A DNA stretch of 64,000 nucleotides from Fusibacter_C sp942493125 (GTDB lineage: Bacteria; Bacillota; Clostridia; Peptostreptococcales; Acidaminobacteraceae), in contig OW818667.1 in assembly GCA_942493125.1 (NCBI GenBank), positions 1,178,001 through 1,242,000 of the forward strand. Direction: 5' to 3'. Positions 25,674 to 35,956 of the stretch are shown here, one piece after another. The notes under the pieces are model-generated. The model saw only the letters and a program-made list of their open reading frames with translations, was not told the origin of the DNA and did not search any database. Position numbers and translations under genes: made by a program. Positions within the stretch are counted from its first letter, which is position 1, and each line of letters opens with the position of its first letter.

Positions 25674-26721
25674 AGGTCTCACTGCTTTCTAGTTCAAGCA
25701 TTCTTTTATAAAATTCTTCCCACATTTTCCCGACGGATTCTCTACAATAAAATTCGCTCCCTTTGCTGGACTGACTTGCCCAGCTTCTGTAAAAGGCTTC
25801 ATCGTTGGACAATTTTCTGATGAGACTTTCAAAAGACTTGTTGTCCTCCGCCTGTAAGTAGAAATCGAACAGAATATTTTTGTAAAGCTCAAGGTTTCTC
25901 AGAACGATTGGAATACCAACATTCATCGATTCGAGCACTGTCATCGGGAATAGCTCGCTATAAGATGGTAAAAATAATACATCCGCCATATTGTAGATTG
26001 CATTCATTTCCGATCTGTCTACAATGCCGAGAAAACGCACGTTATCAGGAGGATTTTCCACGATTTGGCTCAATTCTTCAAATCCATCCGTTATTTTTCC
26101 AAATGAAAAACCACCAGCCCATACGAATTTAATCGCTGGACATGCTTTCGCGACTTCGACAAAGTCCATGATGCCTTTTCTCGTCTGAACTTGACCGACA
26201 CCTAAGACGACAAAATCATGATCTGCGAGTTCATATGATGATCGGATCCTTTTTTTTTCGTCTGTGCTGACTTTATGAAATTGTTCATGTGACACGAAAT
26301 TTGGTATATAACTAATGTGCTTTCGATCAAAACCCAAATCTTCCATTTTATCGATAAAAATTGGGTTCACGGTTACAAGTTGATCCATATTTTTATAAAA
26401 TTCTAAAATGTACCAATAAAATATTCTTTTCATCCACTTCGGCAATGTGATACTGCCTTCAATTGTTTCGGGTATAAAATGTACGGAACCAACGCGCATC
26501 GTTTTCTTTCGGTTCATATAGGAATGTAGAAAAAATCTAAAATTGATTGAATGATAATGTGTGATTTCACCACTTATTATCGTATTTTTCTTGATATCAT
26601 ACGTGTCATCAAGGCGTTCCTCAATCAAACATAGCTGCTCAGAGTATGCTGAACCGACACCTTGTCCCTTTACGTTATCTGCTAGGGACATCACGGATAT
26701 TTTTGGTTTACTTCGTTTCAT
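25645..26721 (-). CDS. GT4-family glycosyltransferase, probably glycolipid
   Basis: About 358 residues with a GT-B fold. The C-terminal donor site has VVLGVGQVQTRKGIMDFVEVA, FVWAGGFSFG and the retaining EX7E motif ELFPMTVLE. The N-terminus (VKGQGVGSAYSEQ) resembles CpoA-type enzymes that add galactose to glucosyl-diacylglycerol. Pairing with the flippase-like protein supports membrane glycolipid synthesis. Start at 26721 after GAGGGTGAG; the extension to 26763 has no such support. Acceptor and sugar are inferred, not shown. Confidence 0.82.
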   Translation of the reverse strand: MKRSKPKISVMSLADNVKGQGVGSAYSEQLCLIEERLDDTYDIKKNTIISGEITHYHSINFRFFLHSYMNRKKTMRVGSVHFIPETIEGSITLPKWMKRIFYWYILEFYKNMDQLVTVNPIFIDKMEDLGFDRKHISYIPNFVSHEQFHKVSTDEKKRIRSSYELADHDFVVLGVGQVQTRKGIMDFVEVAKACPAIKFVWAGGFSFGKITDGFEELSQIVENPPDNVRFLGIVDRSEMNAIYNMADVLFLPSYSELFPMTVLESMNVGIPIVLRNLELYKNILFDFYLQAEDNKSFESLIRKLSNDEAFYRSWASQSSKGSEFYCRESVGKMWEEFYKRMLELESSETYDKKSKAYN

Positions 26722-26894
26722 GATCTCACCCTCACTAAAATTCACTATTGTCCATAGTATCATTAATACTTATACCCTAATATTACACGGACATTGTTAA
26801 GTTTTAATTAAAATGAAATTAAGCTGTCATTAGATACTAACTTATTATTGCTAATGATATATATATTGTGACGGTTGATTCAATAACGCAACAC

Positions 26895-27614
26895 TTAATA
26901 TATGATCGTTCCGGAAATCCTGAATTCACTTGGTGACATGCCAACGGTCTTTTTAAATAGATTTGTATAATAAGAAGGGTTGCAAAAGTTGAAAAGGAAG
27001 GCAATTTCTGAGATAGACATGTTCGTATATTTCGTGAAGTACTTGGATTCTTCGATTTTATTCATATTGATATAATCGGTAAGGTTCATCCCCACTTCGT
27101 TTTTAAACGTATAGCTGATGTATGACTTGGAGCGGTTAAGTATGGTTGATAGCTGATCCAACGTAATTTGGTCGGTGATGTTTTCGTGAATATATTGAAT
27201 CGATTTTAATGTAAGCGTCGAATAATCTTCCTGTCTGTAGTGTTCAATCAGTGCGAAGTAGTCTTCAAGCATTGTGTATTCATATTTTTGAAGCAGCTTC
27301 ACTTGATTGATGACCTCAATTTCTCTGATGTGGACATCTGAATGCGAAAAGGCTTCTTCTGTGGGAACATTGGCGTCTATGGCGGCTCTTGCAAATAATG
27401 TACACGATGCAATCAGTGAATTTTTCATGGATCGCATCGGTGAATCTGCCAGCCTTGCACGTTCTAGTCGGTTGATGACCGTCATCGTCTCTATCGCTTC
27501 TGCGCGACTACCTCGTTTAAGCGCATTGAGTAGTTTTCTTTCTAGGTAATAGGATGGATGCTTATAATAGGAAGCGCAATTCTCAATTTTACTTAAAATC
27601 ATCTTTTCGCTCAT
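26895..27614 (-). CDS. AraC-family transcriptional regulator
   Basis: 239 residues. The C-terminal 100 residues form a double helix-turn-helix (ITLDQLSTILNRSKSYISYTFKNEVG, YTNMSISEIAFLFNFCNPSYYTNLFKKTVGMSPSEFR). The N-terminal part is a helical domain seen in AraC proteins that regulate sugar importers in Clostridia. It is divergent from the disaccharide ABC operon starting at 27824 and almost certainly controls it; an inverted repeat between them (27685-27712) is a candidate site. Confidence 0.88.
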   Translation of the reverse strand: MSEKMILSKIENCASYYKHPSYYLERKLLNALKRGSRAEAIETMTVINRLERARLADSPMRSMKNSLIASCTLFARAAIDANVPTEEAFSHSDVHIREIEVINQVKLLQKYEYTMLEDYFALIEHYRQEDYSTLTLKSIQYIHENITDQITLDQLSTILNRSKSYISYTFKNEVGMNLTDYINMNKIEESKYFTKYTNMSISEIAFLFNFCNPSYYTNLFKKTVGMSPSEFRISGTIIY

Positions 27615-27684
27615 ATATCACCTCTAAGGTCTATTAAATGTACAATTTCCCATAAATATCTATGTGAAAAGTGGTTCTGTTACA

Positions 27685-27712
27685 AATATTTTGGCACAAA
27701 TCACAAAATATT
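27685..27712. promoter_or_regulatory. inverted repeat in the AraC/ABC divergent region
   Basis: AATATTTTG and CAAAATATT (perfect complements) are separated by 10 bases. A -10 TATACT lies downstream at 27757-27762 without a good -35 at normal spacing, consistent with an activated promoter. Confidence 0.4.
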
Positions 27713-27823
27713 ACAAGATATCTATATATTTTGCAAGTGTAACATTTGTCTGAGCATATACTATCATTAAACGTAGTATCACGTTTTGTAAATTGGGTGT
27801 TAATATTTTAAAGGGGGATCACA

Positions 27824-29086
27824 ATGAAAAAAATATTTTCAATTTTATTAGTGGCAATTATGATATTGTCCCTAGTAGCAGGGTGTCAAAATGAACCTGC
27901 TGAAGAAACAACTGAAACCACTGCAGCAACAACGGTAGCTGAAACAACCGCAGCACCAATGGAGAAAACAGCTGTGAAGTTTGCAGTACAAGCAGATTCT
28001 ACAGATGCACTCAACCAACTCATCGCAGCATTTAATGAAACAAGTGACCTTTACACCGTTGAATCAATTGTTATGACAAATGACTCAGGCAATATGCACG
28101 ATCAACTTCTTAACTCACTTTCAAGTAAATCTGGCGAATACGATGTCATCTCAATGGACGTTGTATGGGCTGGCGAATTCGCAGCAGCTGGATACCTCCA
28201 ACCAGTGGATGAACTCATCCAAGCAAATGGCTGGTTACCGACAGATTTTAATGCAGGCTCTATGGCTTCTGGTAAATACAAAGGTAAAAATTATGTATTG
28301 CCATACTTCCCTGACTTGGGCTTCTTATACTACAGATCTGACATCGTTAGTGCTGAAGATGCTGCAAAGCTTCAATCTGGCGACTATACATGGGCTGACC
28401 TACTCGAAATGGCAAAAGCCTACAAAGGCGAAATGGATACAAAATACGGTCACGTCTACCAATCAAGCCAATACGAAGGTTTGACATGTAATCTCAACGA
28501 GTTTACTGCAAACTGGACGGATATCAAAGGCGGCCTTGAAATGATGAACGCCTTTAAAACTTCAGGTGTGACACCGGATGATATTCTCGTTTATACTGAA
28601 GGCGAAACACACAATGCATTTTTAAACGGCGAATCAGTATTTGCTAGAAACTGGCCATATATGAACGGCATGGCAGCAAGTGGCGATTATACCGTAAAAG
28701 GCGAGCAAGTTGGTTATGCACCACTTCCTGCTGGCGGAACTGTTGGTGGCTGGATTATCGGTATCAATGCTAACAGCACAAACAAAGAAGGCGCAGAAGC
28801 GTTCTTGACATTTATTTCAGGACCAGAAGGCCAAAAAATCAATGCAACCGTTGGTAGCTACTTACCAGGCTTTAATGCATTGCTTGAAGATGCAGATGTT
28901 CTTGCTTCTAATGCCCTTTTAACAAATGAAGGCTTTGCAAACGCACTTGCTAAAACAATTGCAAGACCTGTCGTAGCAAATTACTCAGAAGTTTCTGATA
29001 CCGTTCAAATCAAAGCGCACGAATACCTCTCTGGCAATGGCGACCTTGACGCTGCTGTAGAAGCGATCACAAACGCACTTAAGTAA
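27824..29086 (+). CDS. sugar ABC transporter substrate-binding lipoprotein
   Basis: 420 residues of the family-1 (MalE-like) type. A lipoprotein signal ends in LVAGC. A Thr/Glu/Ala-rich linker (EETTETTAATTVAETTAAP) joins it to the binding domain, which includes SGEYDVISMDVVWAGEFAAAGYLQP and GGTVGGWIIGINANS. GGGGGATC precedes the ATG. With the two permeases and the GH65 phosphorylase it should bring in an alpha-linked disaccharide such as maltose, trehalose, kojibiose or nigerose. No ATPase gene is in the operon, so a shared MsmK-type ATPase from elsewhere is probably used. Confidence 0.92.
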   Translation: MKKIFSILLVAIMILSLVAGCQNEPAEETTETTAATTVAETTAAPMEKTAVKFAVQADSTDALNQLIAAFNETSDLYTVESIVMTNDSGNMHDQLLNSLSSKSGEYDVISMDVVWAGEFAAAGYLQPVDELIQANGWLPTDFNAGSMASGKYKGKNYVLPYFPDLGFLYYRSDIVSAEDAAKLQSGDYTWADLLEMAKAYKGEMDTKYGHVYQSSQYEGLTCNLNEFTANWTDIKGGLEMMNAFKTSGVTPDDILVYTEGETHNAFLNGESVFARNWPYMNGMAASGDYTVKGEQVGYAPLPAGGTVGGWIIGINANSTNKEGAEAFLTFISGPEGQKINATVGSYLPGFNALLEDADVLASNALLTNEGFANALAKTIARPVVANYSEVSDTVQIKAHEYLSGNGDLDAAVEAITNALK

Positions 29087-29132
29087 AATCATAATATCGA
29101 TTCACAATAACGATTCAATAGAAAGATGACAT

Positions 29133-29176
29133 AGAAGCTTTAGTCCTAGCGACGCCTGGTACTAAAGCTTCTTTTC
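29133..29176 (+). terminator. intercistronic hairpin, probable partial terminator
   Basis: AGAAGCTTTAGT pairs perfectly over 12 bp with ACTAAAGCTTCT, followed by TTTTCT, between the binding-protein and permease genes. It fits the usual need for more binding protein than membrane subunits. Confidence 0.75.
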
Positions 29177-29188
29177 TAAGAGGTGACT

Positions 29189-30436
29189 ATGAAAAAGATC
29201 GGGAAATTCATCGATAAAAATACGGCATATATCCTGATACTGCCTGCAGTACTATTTATTTTGCTCTTCTCCATCATTCCCATTTTTGAATCCTTGAGAT
29301 ATGCCTTTTACGATTTTCAATTAAATGACCAAGCCAAATCGGGGCTTTATACAAGTGGCAATTATAACATGACCTTGTATGATGAAACCTTTGACTATAT
29401 CCGCTATTTTCTCGATATCGAGGAAAGCGTCGTCACCGGTGATGAAGCTAAGGCGCAGATCGTCAACCTGCGTCAAATGCTGGATACCTACGATGCGTAT
29501 ATGCTGGAAAATGTTGCAACATCAGATATGCAGAGCATCGTCTCTCTAGATGGTGATTCGCATAAGTACGTCACTGATATGAAAGACACATTGATTCTCG
29601 AACTTGAAAAACTCTATAACTATGATGAACCCTTTTATTCGAAGGACGACATGTTTGCCGTGGCCTCAGAACTAGAAACGGCCATCATACAATCGAATTT
29701 TTCAGGCCTTGACAATTTTAAAGACGTCGTCACGGATAAACGCGTTCATGCAACAATCTCATTTACGCTGATTTTCACTTTTGTCTCCGTCTTTTTAGAA
29801 CTTTGCTTAGGTATGATGCTCGCACTGATCATGAACAAAGCACTCATGGGCAGAGGCCTCATTCGAACAATATCGCTGATTCCTTGGGCGATTCCGACCT
29901 CTGTTGCCGCTCTAATGTGGTCTTATTTATACGATGGCTCAAGTGGCATTGTTGCACACACATTTGCATCGATCGGACTGATTTCTGAACCAACGCAGCT
30001 CTTGCTCAGCGCAAAAGGGGCTTTAGGGGCCATCATCATCGCAGACGTCTGGAAGACGACACCTTATATGGCTTTGCTTTTGCTCGCTGGCCTCCAAGTT
30101 ATTTCAAACTCCCTTTACGAATCCTCGTCCCTTGACGGTGCGACGAAGCTTCAACAGTTTAGATACATCACGTTGCCTTTGCTCAAACCGTCCATTTTTG
30201 TCGCCTTGTTATTTAGAACGCTCGACGCATTCAGAGTGTTCGATTTGATATATGTCTTAACCGGTGGTGGTCCAGGGGGCACAACAGAATCAATCTCCCT
30301 ATATGCCTACAAAGTCATGTTTGCTCAGACGCGGTTTGGCTATGGCTCAGCGATGGTTCTCATCATGGCAATAGCAGTAGGATTGATAACGCTTGCATAC
30401 ATTAAAATTCTTAATGTAAAACTTATAGGAGATTAG
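29189..30436 (+). CDS. MalF-like sugar ABC permease
   Basis: About 415 residues. One helix (about 11-33) is followed by an extracytoplasmic insert of roughly 135 residues (YTSGNYNMTLYDETFDYIRY onward). Five to six more helices carry the permease EAA loop (SLYESSSLDGATKLQQFRYITLPLL). The insert occupies the place of the MalF periplasmic P2 loop but is not obviously related to it in sequence. The ATG at 29189 follows AGAGGTG; a GTG at 29183 lies inside that site. It pairs with the next gene. Confidence 0.9.
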   Translation: MKKIGKFIDKNTAYILILPAVLFILLFSIIPIFESLRYAFYDFQLNDQAKSGLYTSGNYNMTLYDETFDYIRYFLDIEESVVTGDEAKAQIVNLRQMLDTYDAYMLENVATSDMQSIVSLDGDSHKYVTDMKDTLILELEKLYNYDEPFYSKDDMFAVASELETAIIQSNFSGLDNFKDVVTDKRVHATISFTLIFTFVSVFLELCLGMMLALIMNKALMGRGLIRTISLIPWAIPTSVAALMWSYLYDGSSGIVAHTFASIGLISEPTQLLLSAKGALGAIIIADVWKTTPYMALLLLAGLQVISNSLYESSSLDGATKLQQFRYITLPLLKPSIFVALLFRTLDAFRVFDLIYVLTGGGPGGTTESISLYAYKVMFAQTRFGYGSAMVLIMAIAVGLITLAYIKILNVKLIGD

Positions 30437-30444
30437 GAGGGCTT

Positions 30445-31269
30445 ATGAAAACGAAAAAAAGTGAAAAGCTACTTCTAGCGGCTATATTCATGTATCTGTT
30501 GATCATCGTGTTTCCATTTATATGGGTTACATTTACGTCCTTTAAGCCTGAGAGCGAGATTTGGGGAAGTGGCGCGCTAAAGATGTTCGCTGATGAGTCC
30601 ACGCTTGAACACTATGAAGCGCTTTTTAAAGCACATATCTTTAATGCACTGAAGAACAGCTTGATTATCTCCTCGATTACGACACTCTACGTGACCTTTA
30701 TCGCATCATTTTGTGCGTATGCGATTGCGCGTCTTGATTTCAAATTTAAAAAGGTGTTATTAGCCGTCATTCTTGCGACGAGTATGTTTCCACAGATGAT
30801 CGTGGTTGGCCCGATTTATCGTGTATTCGTCAACCTCGGCTGGACAAATTCATACTTTATCACATTGCCTTACTCGATGATCACACTTCCCGTGGCGATC
30901 TTCATCCTGATCACGCACTTTTCGAAAGTGCCAAAGGAGATGGAAGAATCCGCAAAAATTGATGGTGCCTCTAAAATGACCACATTTTTCAAAATTGTCT
31001 TGCCGCTCGCCCTACCTGGTATTTTTACCGCGGCAATCATGACGTTTATCGGTGTTTGGAATGAGTTCTTGCTATCGCTCACACTCAACAGCGACGCACA
31101 ATATAGAACGGCTACCGTTGCGATCTCATTTCTTCGCGGACAGTTTCAAATCTTCTGGGGACAGGTAACTGCCGCCACGGTTGTCGTGACGATTCCGACT
31201 TTGATCATCGTCATACTCTTTCAAAAACAAATCATTTCAGGCCTTACATCTGGTGCTGTTAAAGAATAG
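30445..31269 (+). CDS. MalG-like sugar ABC permease
   Basis: 274 residues with six transmembrane helices and the EAA loop EMEESAKIDGASKMTTFFKIVLPLALPG. It follows the MalF-like gene after eight bases with a strong AGGAGGG site, and is the second membrane subunit of the disaccharide importer. Confidence 0.93.
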   Translation: MKTKKSEKLLLAAIFMYLLIIVFPFIWVTFTSFKPESEIWGSGALKMFADESTLEHYEALFKAHIFNALKNSLIISSITTLYVTFIASFCAYAIARLDFKFKKVLLAVILATSMFPQMIVVGPIYRVFVNLGWTNSYFITLPYSMITLPVAIFILITHFSKVPKEMEESAKIDGASKMTTFFKIVLPLALPGIFTAAIMTFIGVWNEFLLSLTLNSDAQYRTATVAISFLRGQFQIFWGQVTAATVVVTIPTLIIVILFQKQIISGLTSGAVKE

Positions 31270-31278
31270 GAGCTTAAC

Positions 31279-33552
31279 ATGTGGCGTTTGGAACGCAACG
31301 CATTTATAAAAGACAACTTATTGGTTGAAGAAAGCCTTTTTACGATAGCTAATGGGTATTTGGGCATAAGGGGTTGCTACGAAGAAGGTTATGGATTACC
31401 CGATATCAGCAGCATTCGCGGGTCTTACATCAACGGCCTCTATGACCGCGTACCGATCACCCATGCAGAGAGCGCTTATGGCTTTCCGCATATTGGCGAC
31501 AAACAGCCGCGCATATTGGATACACAAGTCTGCGAAGTCTATTTGGACGGTGAAAAGGTGGGGCTTTCAACAGGTCAGTTTACAAATTACCATCGTACCT
31601 TGGATTACAAAACTGGCGTGAGCACACGCTCGTTTATTTATAGTACACTAAATGGAAAAATAGCTAAGCTATCATTTGAAAGGCTCGCTTCCTTTTGGAT
31701 TAAAAATCATTTCATCTACAAAATCGCCGTTGAATACGACGGTTTGATTCAACTCGGCGCTTTTGTCGACGCCGGCATAGAAAATTTCACCGATAAGGAC
31801 GATCCACGTGTCGCTACGTCGCACGCCAAGCTCATGCACTGTAGAACGCTGCAGTTTGAGGCCAATCGCGTCAGTTGTCTCATGGAAACCTCCAGTAGCG
31901 GTATCGCTCAGGCGACTGTTGTGGATTATCATATCGCAAGCACGCATCCGTATCATATTGCACACACGCGCATTGATGATCAAATCATGACAGTGATAGA
32001 AGCAAATGGCGCATTGGTACTTGAAAAAGTATGTACCTTTACGGATGGGCTGCGCTATGAAAACTGTTTTGAAACGGCGTTAAAGCTCGCTGATGAAGCG
32101 CTTCACTATTCATACGAAACCTTTCTAACACATCAAAAGTCATATCTCGATGCGTTTTGGCAACACTCGGATATCATCATCGATGGTCATGACAAACACC
32201 AATCTGCAATCCGTTTTATGCGCTTCCAACTGCTTCAATCCACTGGCGCCGATGAATTTTCAAACGTTTCTGCAAAGGGATTGTCTGGTGAAGGATACGA
32301 GGGCCATTATTTCTGGGATACTGAGATCTATATCTTACCTTTGCTTCAAATGACCGAACCGACGCTCGCAAAAAATCTGTTGGCCTATCGCTATCACATT
32401 TTGCCTTTTGCAAAAGCACGTGCGTTGGAGCTTGGCCATAGCAAAGGTGCAGCGTATCCATGGCGCACGATTTCTGGCATCGAATGCTCGGGCTATTTTC
32501 CTGCGGGCACTGCACAGTATCACATCAACGCGGATATTGCATACGCTTTCATTCAATACTATCTCTTCAATAATGATATCTCATTTTTAGCCGAAATGGG
32601 GGCAGAAGTCATCTATGAGACGGCACGCATCTGGCTGGAAATTGGAAATTATCATAACGGCATGTTCATGATCAACAGCGTGACCGGTCCAGACGAGTAT
32701 ACAGCAATCGTCAATAATAATTACTACACCAACGCAATGGCAAAATATCACCTTCATTGGGCTGAAGCATTTTACCGAATTTTATCCGCTTCTAATAATC
32801 CAGAGATCGTCTTGAAACACGCGGCGTTGTGCGAAAAGATCGGACTCGATGAGCGAGAAATTTTAGAGATGCGCGATGTCTCAGAGGCGATGCTCTTGCC
32901 TTTTGATGCAACACTAATGATCAATCCACAAGACGATGCTTTTTTGCAAAAGCCAATATGGCCATTTGAGGATTCAAAATATCCGTTATTGCTTTATTAT
33001 CATCCACTTACAATCTATCGTCATCAAGTACTCAAGCAGGCTGATACAGTGCTCGCTCACTTTTTACTAGAAGCATATACGACAGAATCTGTCATCAAAA
33101 ATTCTTATCATTATTATGAAGCGTTGACGACGCACGATAGTTCACTTTCCGCTTGTGTGCATGGCATCATGGCATCACGTATCGGCGAAGTGGACAAGGC
33201 GTTTCAATACTTTGAAGACTCCGTCGAGCTCGATCTTGAAAACACGCATGGCAATACAAAAGACGGGCTGCATATGGCGAATATCGCAGGCACGGCACTT
33301 AGTGTCATCAGTGGTTTCAGCGGATTTAGAATCTCTGACTCCGGCATATCCTTTAGACCTGCATGCCCTAAACAGTGGCAGCGCTACCAATATAAAATCA
33401 GATATCGAGGTCGCGAAATTGAAGTGACTGTAAGCGATACCACCACACTCAAGCTGTTGTCTGGTGCACCGTTTGATTTGAAGGTATGGGACTTAAGTTA
33501 CACACTTGACGATACACTGTGCTTTTCAAATGAAAGACGGTGTCTGATATGA
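31279..33552 (+). CDS. GH65-family disaccharide phosphorylase
   Basis: 757 residues with the GH65 layout. An N-terminal beta-sandwich (WRLERNAFIKDNLLVEESLF, TIANGYLGIRG) precedes an (alpha/alpha)6 barrel with the general acid Glu in SVTGPDEYT, and a small C-terminal sheet. It splits an imported alpha-glucoside with phosphate to glucose and beta-glucose 1-phosphate. Family members act on maltose, trehalose, kojibiose or nigerose, and sequence reading alone does not decide. The beta-phosphoglucomutase gene overlaps its end and completes the pathway to glucose 6-phosphate. Confidence 0.92.
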   Translation: MWRLERNAFIKDNLLVEESLFTIANGYLGIRGCYEEGYGLPDISSIRGSYINGLYDRVPITHAESAYGFPHIGDKQPRILDTQVCEVYLDGEKVGLSTGQFTNYHRTLDYKTGVSTRSFIYSTLNGKIAKLSFERLASFWIKNHFIYKIAVEYDGLIQLGAFVDAGIENFTDKDDPRVATSHAKLMHCRTLQFEANRVSCLMETSSSGIAQATVVDYHIASTHPYHIAHTRIDDQIMTVIEANGALVLEKVCTFTDGLRYENCFETALKLADEALHYSYETFLTHQKSYLDAFWQHSDIIIDGHDKHQSAIRFMRFQLLQSTGADEFSNVSAKGLSGEGYEGHYFWDTEIYILPLLQMTEPTLAKNLLAYRYHILPFAKARALELGHSKGAAYPWRTISGIECSGYFPAGTAQYHINADIAYAFIQYYLFNNDISFLAEMGAEVIYETARIWLEIGNYHNGMFMINSVTGPDEYTAIVNNNYYTNAMAKYHLHWAEAFYRILSASNNPEIVLKHAALCEKIGLDEREILEMRDVSEAMLLPFDATLMINPQDDAFLQKPIWPFEDSKYPLLLYYHPLTIYRHQVLKQADTVLAHFLLEAYTTESVIKNSYHYYEALTTHDSSLSACVHGIMASRIGEVDKAFQYFEDSVELDLENTHGNTKDGLHMANIAGTALSVISGFSGFRISDSGISFRPACPKQWQRYQYKIRYRGREIEVTVSDTTTLKLLSGAPFDLKVWDLSYTLDDTLCFSNERRCLI

Positions 33553-34208
33553 TAGAAGCTTTCATATTTGACATGGATGGTGTCTTGACGGAAACCAGCA
33601 AACAACATTTTCTCGCATGGCGTCGTTTGGCACATGAACTTGGGTGTGAACTTCCAGATTCCGTCATGGATGAAGTAAGAGGCATTTCGAGGCTCGATTC
33701 ACTCAATATCGTCTTAAAGACTTGTGGCATCGCATCTCACTTCGATGAAGCGGAAAAAATAGCGCTGGCAAATCAAAAGAATGCGTATTATCTAGAGAGC
33801 ATCAATTCTTTTTCTGAGGCGGATCTCTCTGTCGGTGCACTTGAACTCTTAAGTGAACTTAAGCGTAAAGGTTTTCTTATCGGACTTGCTTCAGCCAGTA
33901 AAAATGCGCCTCAGCTCCTGAGAGCGATGGCTATCGAACACTTCTTTGACGCTGTTGTCGATCCTAAATCCATAAATGAAGGCAAACCAGCGCCTGATAT
34001 TTTTATCAAAGCCGCTGAGCTGCTCAATGTGAACCCCGAAAACTGCATTGGCATCGAAGATGCTTTTGCTGGTATAGAAAGTATCAAAGCGGCTGGTATG
34101 ACTGCATATGGTATCGGCAGCAAAGAGGTCTTGACAAACTGCGAACACGTTTTTGATAACTTGATAGATCTGCTTGAACACTTAGAGAAACCTCGCGCAT
34201 ACACATAA
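33549..34208 (+). CDS. pgmB: beta-phosphoglucomutase
   Basis: 219 residues of the HAD superfamily. It has the nucleophile motif FIFDMDGVLTET, the cap domain with RGISRLDSL, GLASASKNAP (motif II) and IEDAFAGIESIKAAGM (acidic motif). It converts beta-glucose 1-phosphate from the GH65 enzyme to glucose 6-phosphate. The ATG at 33549 overlaps the GH65 stop by four bases; an in-frame GTG at 33540 is less likely. Confidence 0.92.
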   Translation: MIEAFIFDMDGVLTETSKQHFLAWRRLAHELGCELPDSVMDEVRGISRLDSLNIVLKTCGIASHFDEAEKIALANQKNAYYLESINSFSEADLSVGALELLSELKRKGFLIGLASASKNAPQLLRAMAIEHFFDAVVDPKSINEGKPAPDIFIKAAELLNVNPENCIGIEDAFAGIESIKAAGMTAYGIGSKEVLTNCEHVFDNLIDLLEHLEKPRAYT

Positions 34209-34221
34209 ATCTCCATAGACA

Positions 34222-34257
34222 AAAAGACGCCAACATGACTACTTGTTGGCGTCTTTT
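34222..34257. terminator. bidirectional intrinsic terminator
   Basis: AAAAGACGCCAACA pairs perfectly over 14 bp with TGTTGGCGTCTTTT around eight bases. It sits between the convergent pgmB and histidine kinase genes and serves both. Confidence 0.92.
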
Positions 34258-34279
34258 ACTGTACTTTGCTAATAACGAT

Positions 34280-35956
34280 TTATAAGGATTTATCGGGTGC
34301 TTTTATTGGAAGCATTATCGTAAATGTACTTCCAACATTAGGGATGCTTTCAACCAATATCTGACCAGCATGTTTCTCCATGATGTTTTGGCTAATCGCC
34401 AGTCCTAATCCGCTACCCTTTCCAATTGCCTTTGTTGTAAAGCCCTGTTCAAAAATTTTATCAAGATTTTCCGAGTCGATCCCTGAGCCTGTATCTTTAA
34501 TGGCAATAAACGCTGCGTTATCTCGGATCCCTGTCGTGATATGGATTTTACCAGCCGTTTCAATAGAATCAATGGCGTTCACCACTAGATTCATGATCAC
34601 TTGGTTGATCAACCCGATGTAACAGTTGACAGGTGGCAAGCTGCCGTATGATTTGACGATGGTGATGCGGCTCTTCCACATATTTGAGGTCAACAGAAGC
34701 ACACTGTCGATGGCTTCATGCAAATCCGCCTCTTTAAACGCGGATTGATCGATTCTGGAAAAGTTCTTAATGCTCTTTACGATCTGAATCACGCGGTCTG
34801 AAGCATCCACGATCATGTCGTTTGTGGGCTTCATCATGCCTACTTTTTTCTTGATCTTTTCTTGGTCCTGCTCTGTGGCTAGTTGTGAAATGAGCATATC
34901 CATGATTTGTGCATTGCTTTTGATAGCGCCGATTGGCGTATTGATCTCATGAACGACTGCAGCTGAGATTTGACCCACAGATGCCATTTTTTCGCTCTGA
35001 ATCAACTGGTTTTGTTGATTTTCAATGATGATTCGATTGTGTATCAATTCATCATTTTGCATGTGTAGTTCCTCATTTTGATTTTCAAGCAGGTCGCTAA
35101 ACTTTTTAAAGTTGCCGATAATGGCGTTGGAATGATCAATCATTTCAGCGACTTCGATTGGCGGTTTTTTCAGCTGTAGCTTAAATTCCGAAACCTGATC
35201 GATCTCGTTGGTCGCCATCAATTTAAGCTGGGTATTGATCTGGTTGATCGGTCGCATAATTCCCTTTGTCATGACTCTGCTCACCAATTTCACAATAAAA
35301 ATGGACAAGACGCTCAGAAGAATCCACAGGAAAAACGTCAAGACGTAAATGAACATGATCAAGTCTGGATTCATGCGGATTGTGACCGACCCAATTTGTG
35401 TGCCCTCTTCGTTGATAATCTGGATTTCCTTGCTCATCGTGTGCGCCATATTTGCGACACTGCTCGATTCAGAATTGCGCTCATCAGGAATATACATTGC
35501 CCAATTATCAATCACGACATCCATCTGAATCAGTTTAAACTCGATTTCAAAACGGTTGGATGAATCGTAGACATCTTTAGAAATGACAAATATATGCTTA
35601 TAATCAGATTCGCTTAATGCGACGATCTTTAAAACGATTTCTTGCTCCATATCTGCGATCATCTCAGAGGGTAGTTTCTGTTCCTTTTTGATGGGGTTGT
35701 TCAGATTTGCTATGACTTGGTCGACACTCAGATCTTTCATGTAGCCACTGAAGCTTTCTTTTTTGATAACGCTGCCACTTCCTGCGGATTCGTATTTCTT
35801 CATAAAGTCGCCAGCAACCGACTCAGTGATGTAATAAGATATTGGTAAAAAGCTTATCTGTATACCTGCATAGATCACGAGTGTGACAATCAGCAGCGTT
35901 AACACATTGGCTAAGAACATTGAATTTTGTATTTTTCTTTTAATCGAACGCTTCAT
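34280..35956 (-). CDS. membrane sensor histidine kinase
   Basis: 558 residues. A first helix (about 14-36), an extracytoplasmic sensor of about 150 residues, a second helix (about 200-222) and a HAMP-like linker are followed by a coiled coil (NQNEELHMQNDELIHN). The HisKA region has the phospho-acceptor in AAVVHEINTPIGAIK, and the ATPase domain has NLVVNAIDSIE, DTGSGID and GLGLAISQ. The ribosome site is weak. It is divergent from an HD-GYP response regulator (36073) and is its likely partner. Confidence 0.9.
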   Translation of the reverse strand: MKRSIKRKIQNSMFLANVLTLLIVTLVIYAGIQISFLPISYYITESVAGDFMKKYESAGSGSVIKKESFSGYMKDLSVDQVIANLNNPIKKEQKLPSEMIADMEQEIVLKIVALSESDYKHIFVISKDVYDSSNRFEIEFKLIQMDVVIDNWAMYIPDERNSESSSVANMAHTMSKEIQIINEEGTQIGSVTIRMNPDLIMFIYVLTFFLWILLSVLSIFIVKLVSRVMTKGIMRPINQINTQLKLMATNEIDQVSEFKLQLKKPPIEVAEMIDHSNAIIGNFKKFSDLLENQNEELHMQNDELIHNRIIIENQQNQLIQSEKMASVGQISAAVVHEINTPIGAIKSNAQIMDMLISQLATEQDQEKIKKKVGMMKPTNDMIVDASDRVIQIVKSIKNFSRIDQSAFKEADLHEAIDSVLLLTSNMWKSRITIVKSYGSLPPVNCYIGLINQVIMNLVVNAIDSIETAGKIHITTGIRDNAAFIAIKDTGSGIDSENLDKIFEQGFTTKAIGKGSGLGLAISQNIMEKHAGQILVESIPNVGSTFTIMLPIKAPDKSL

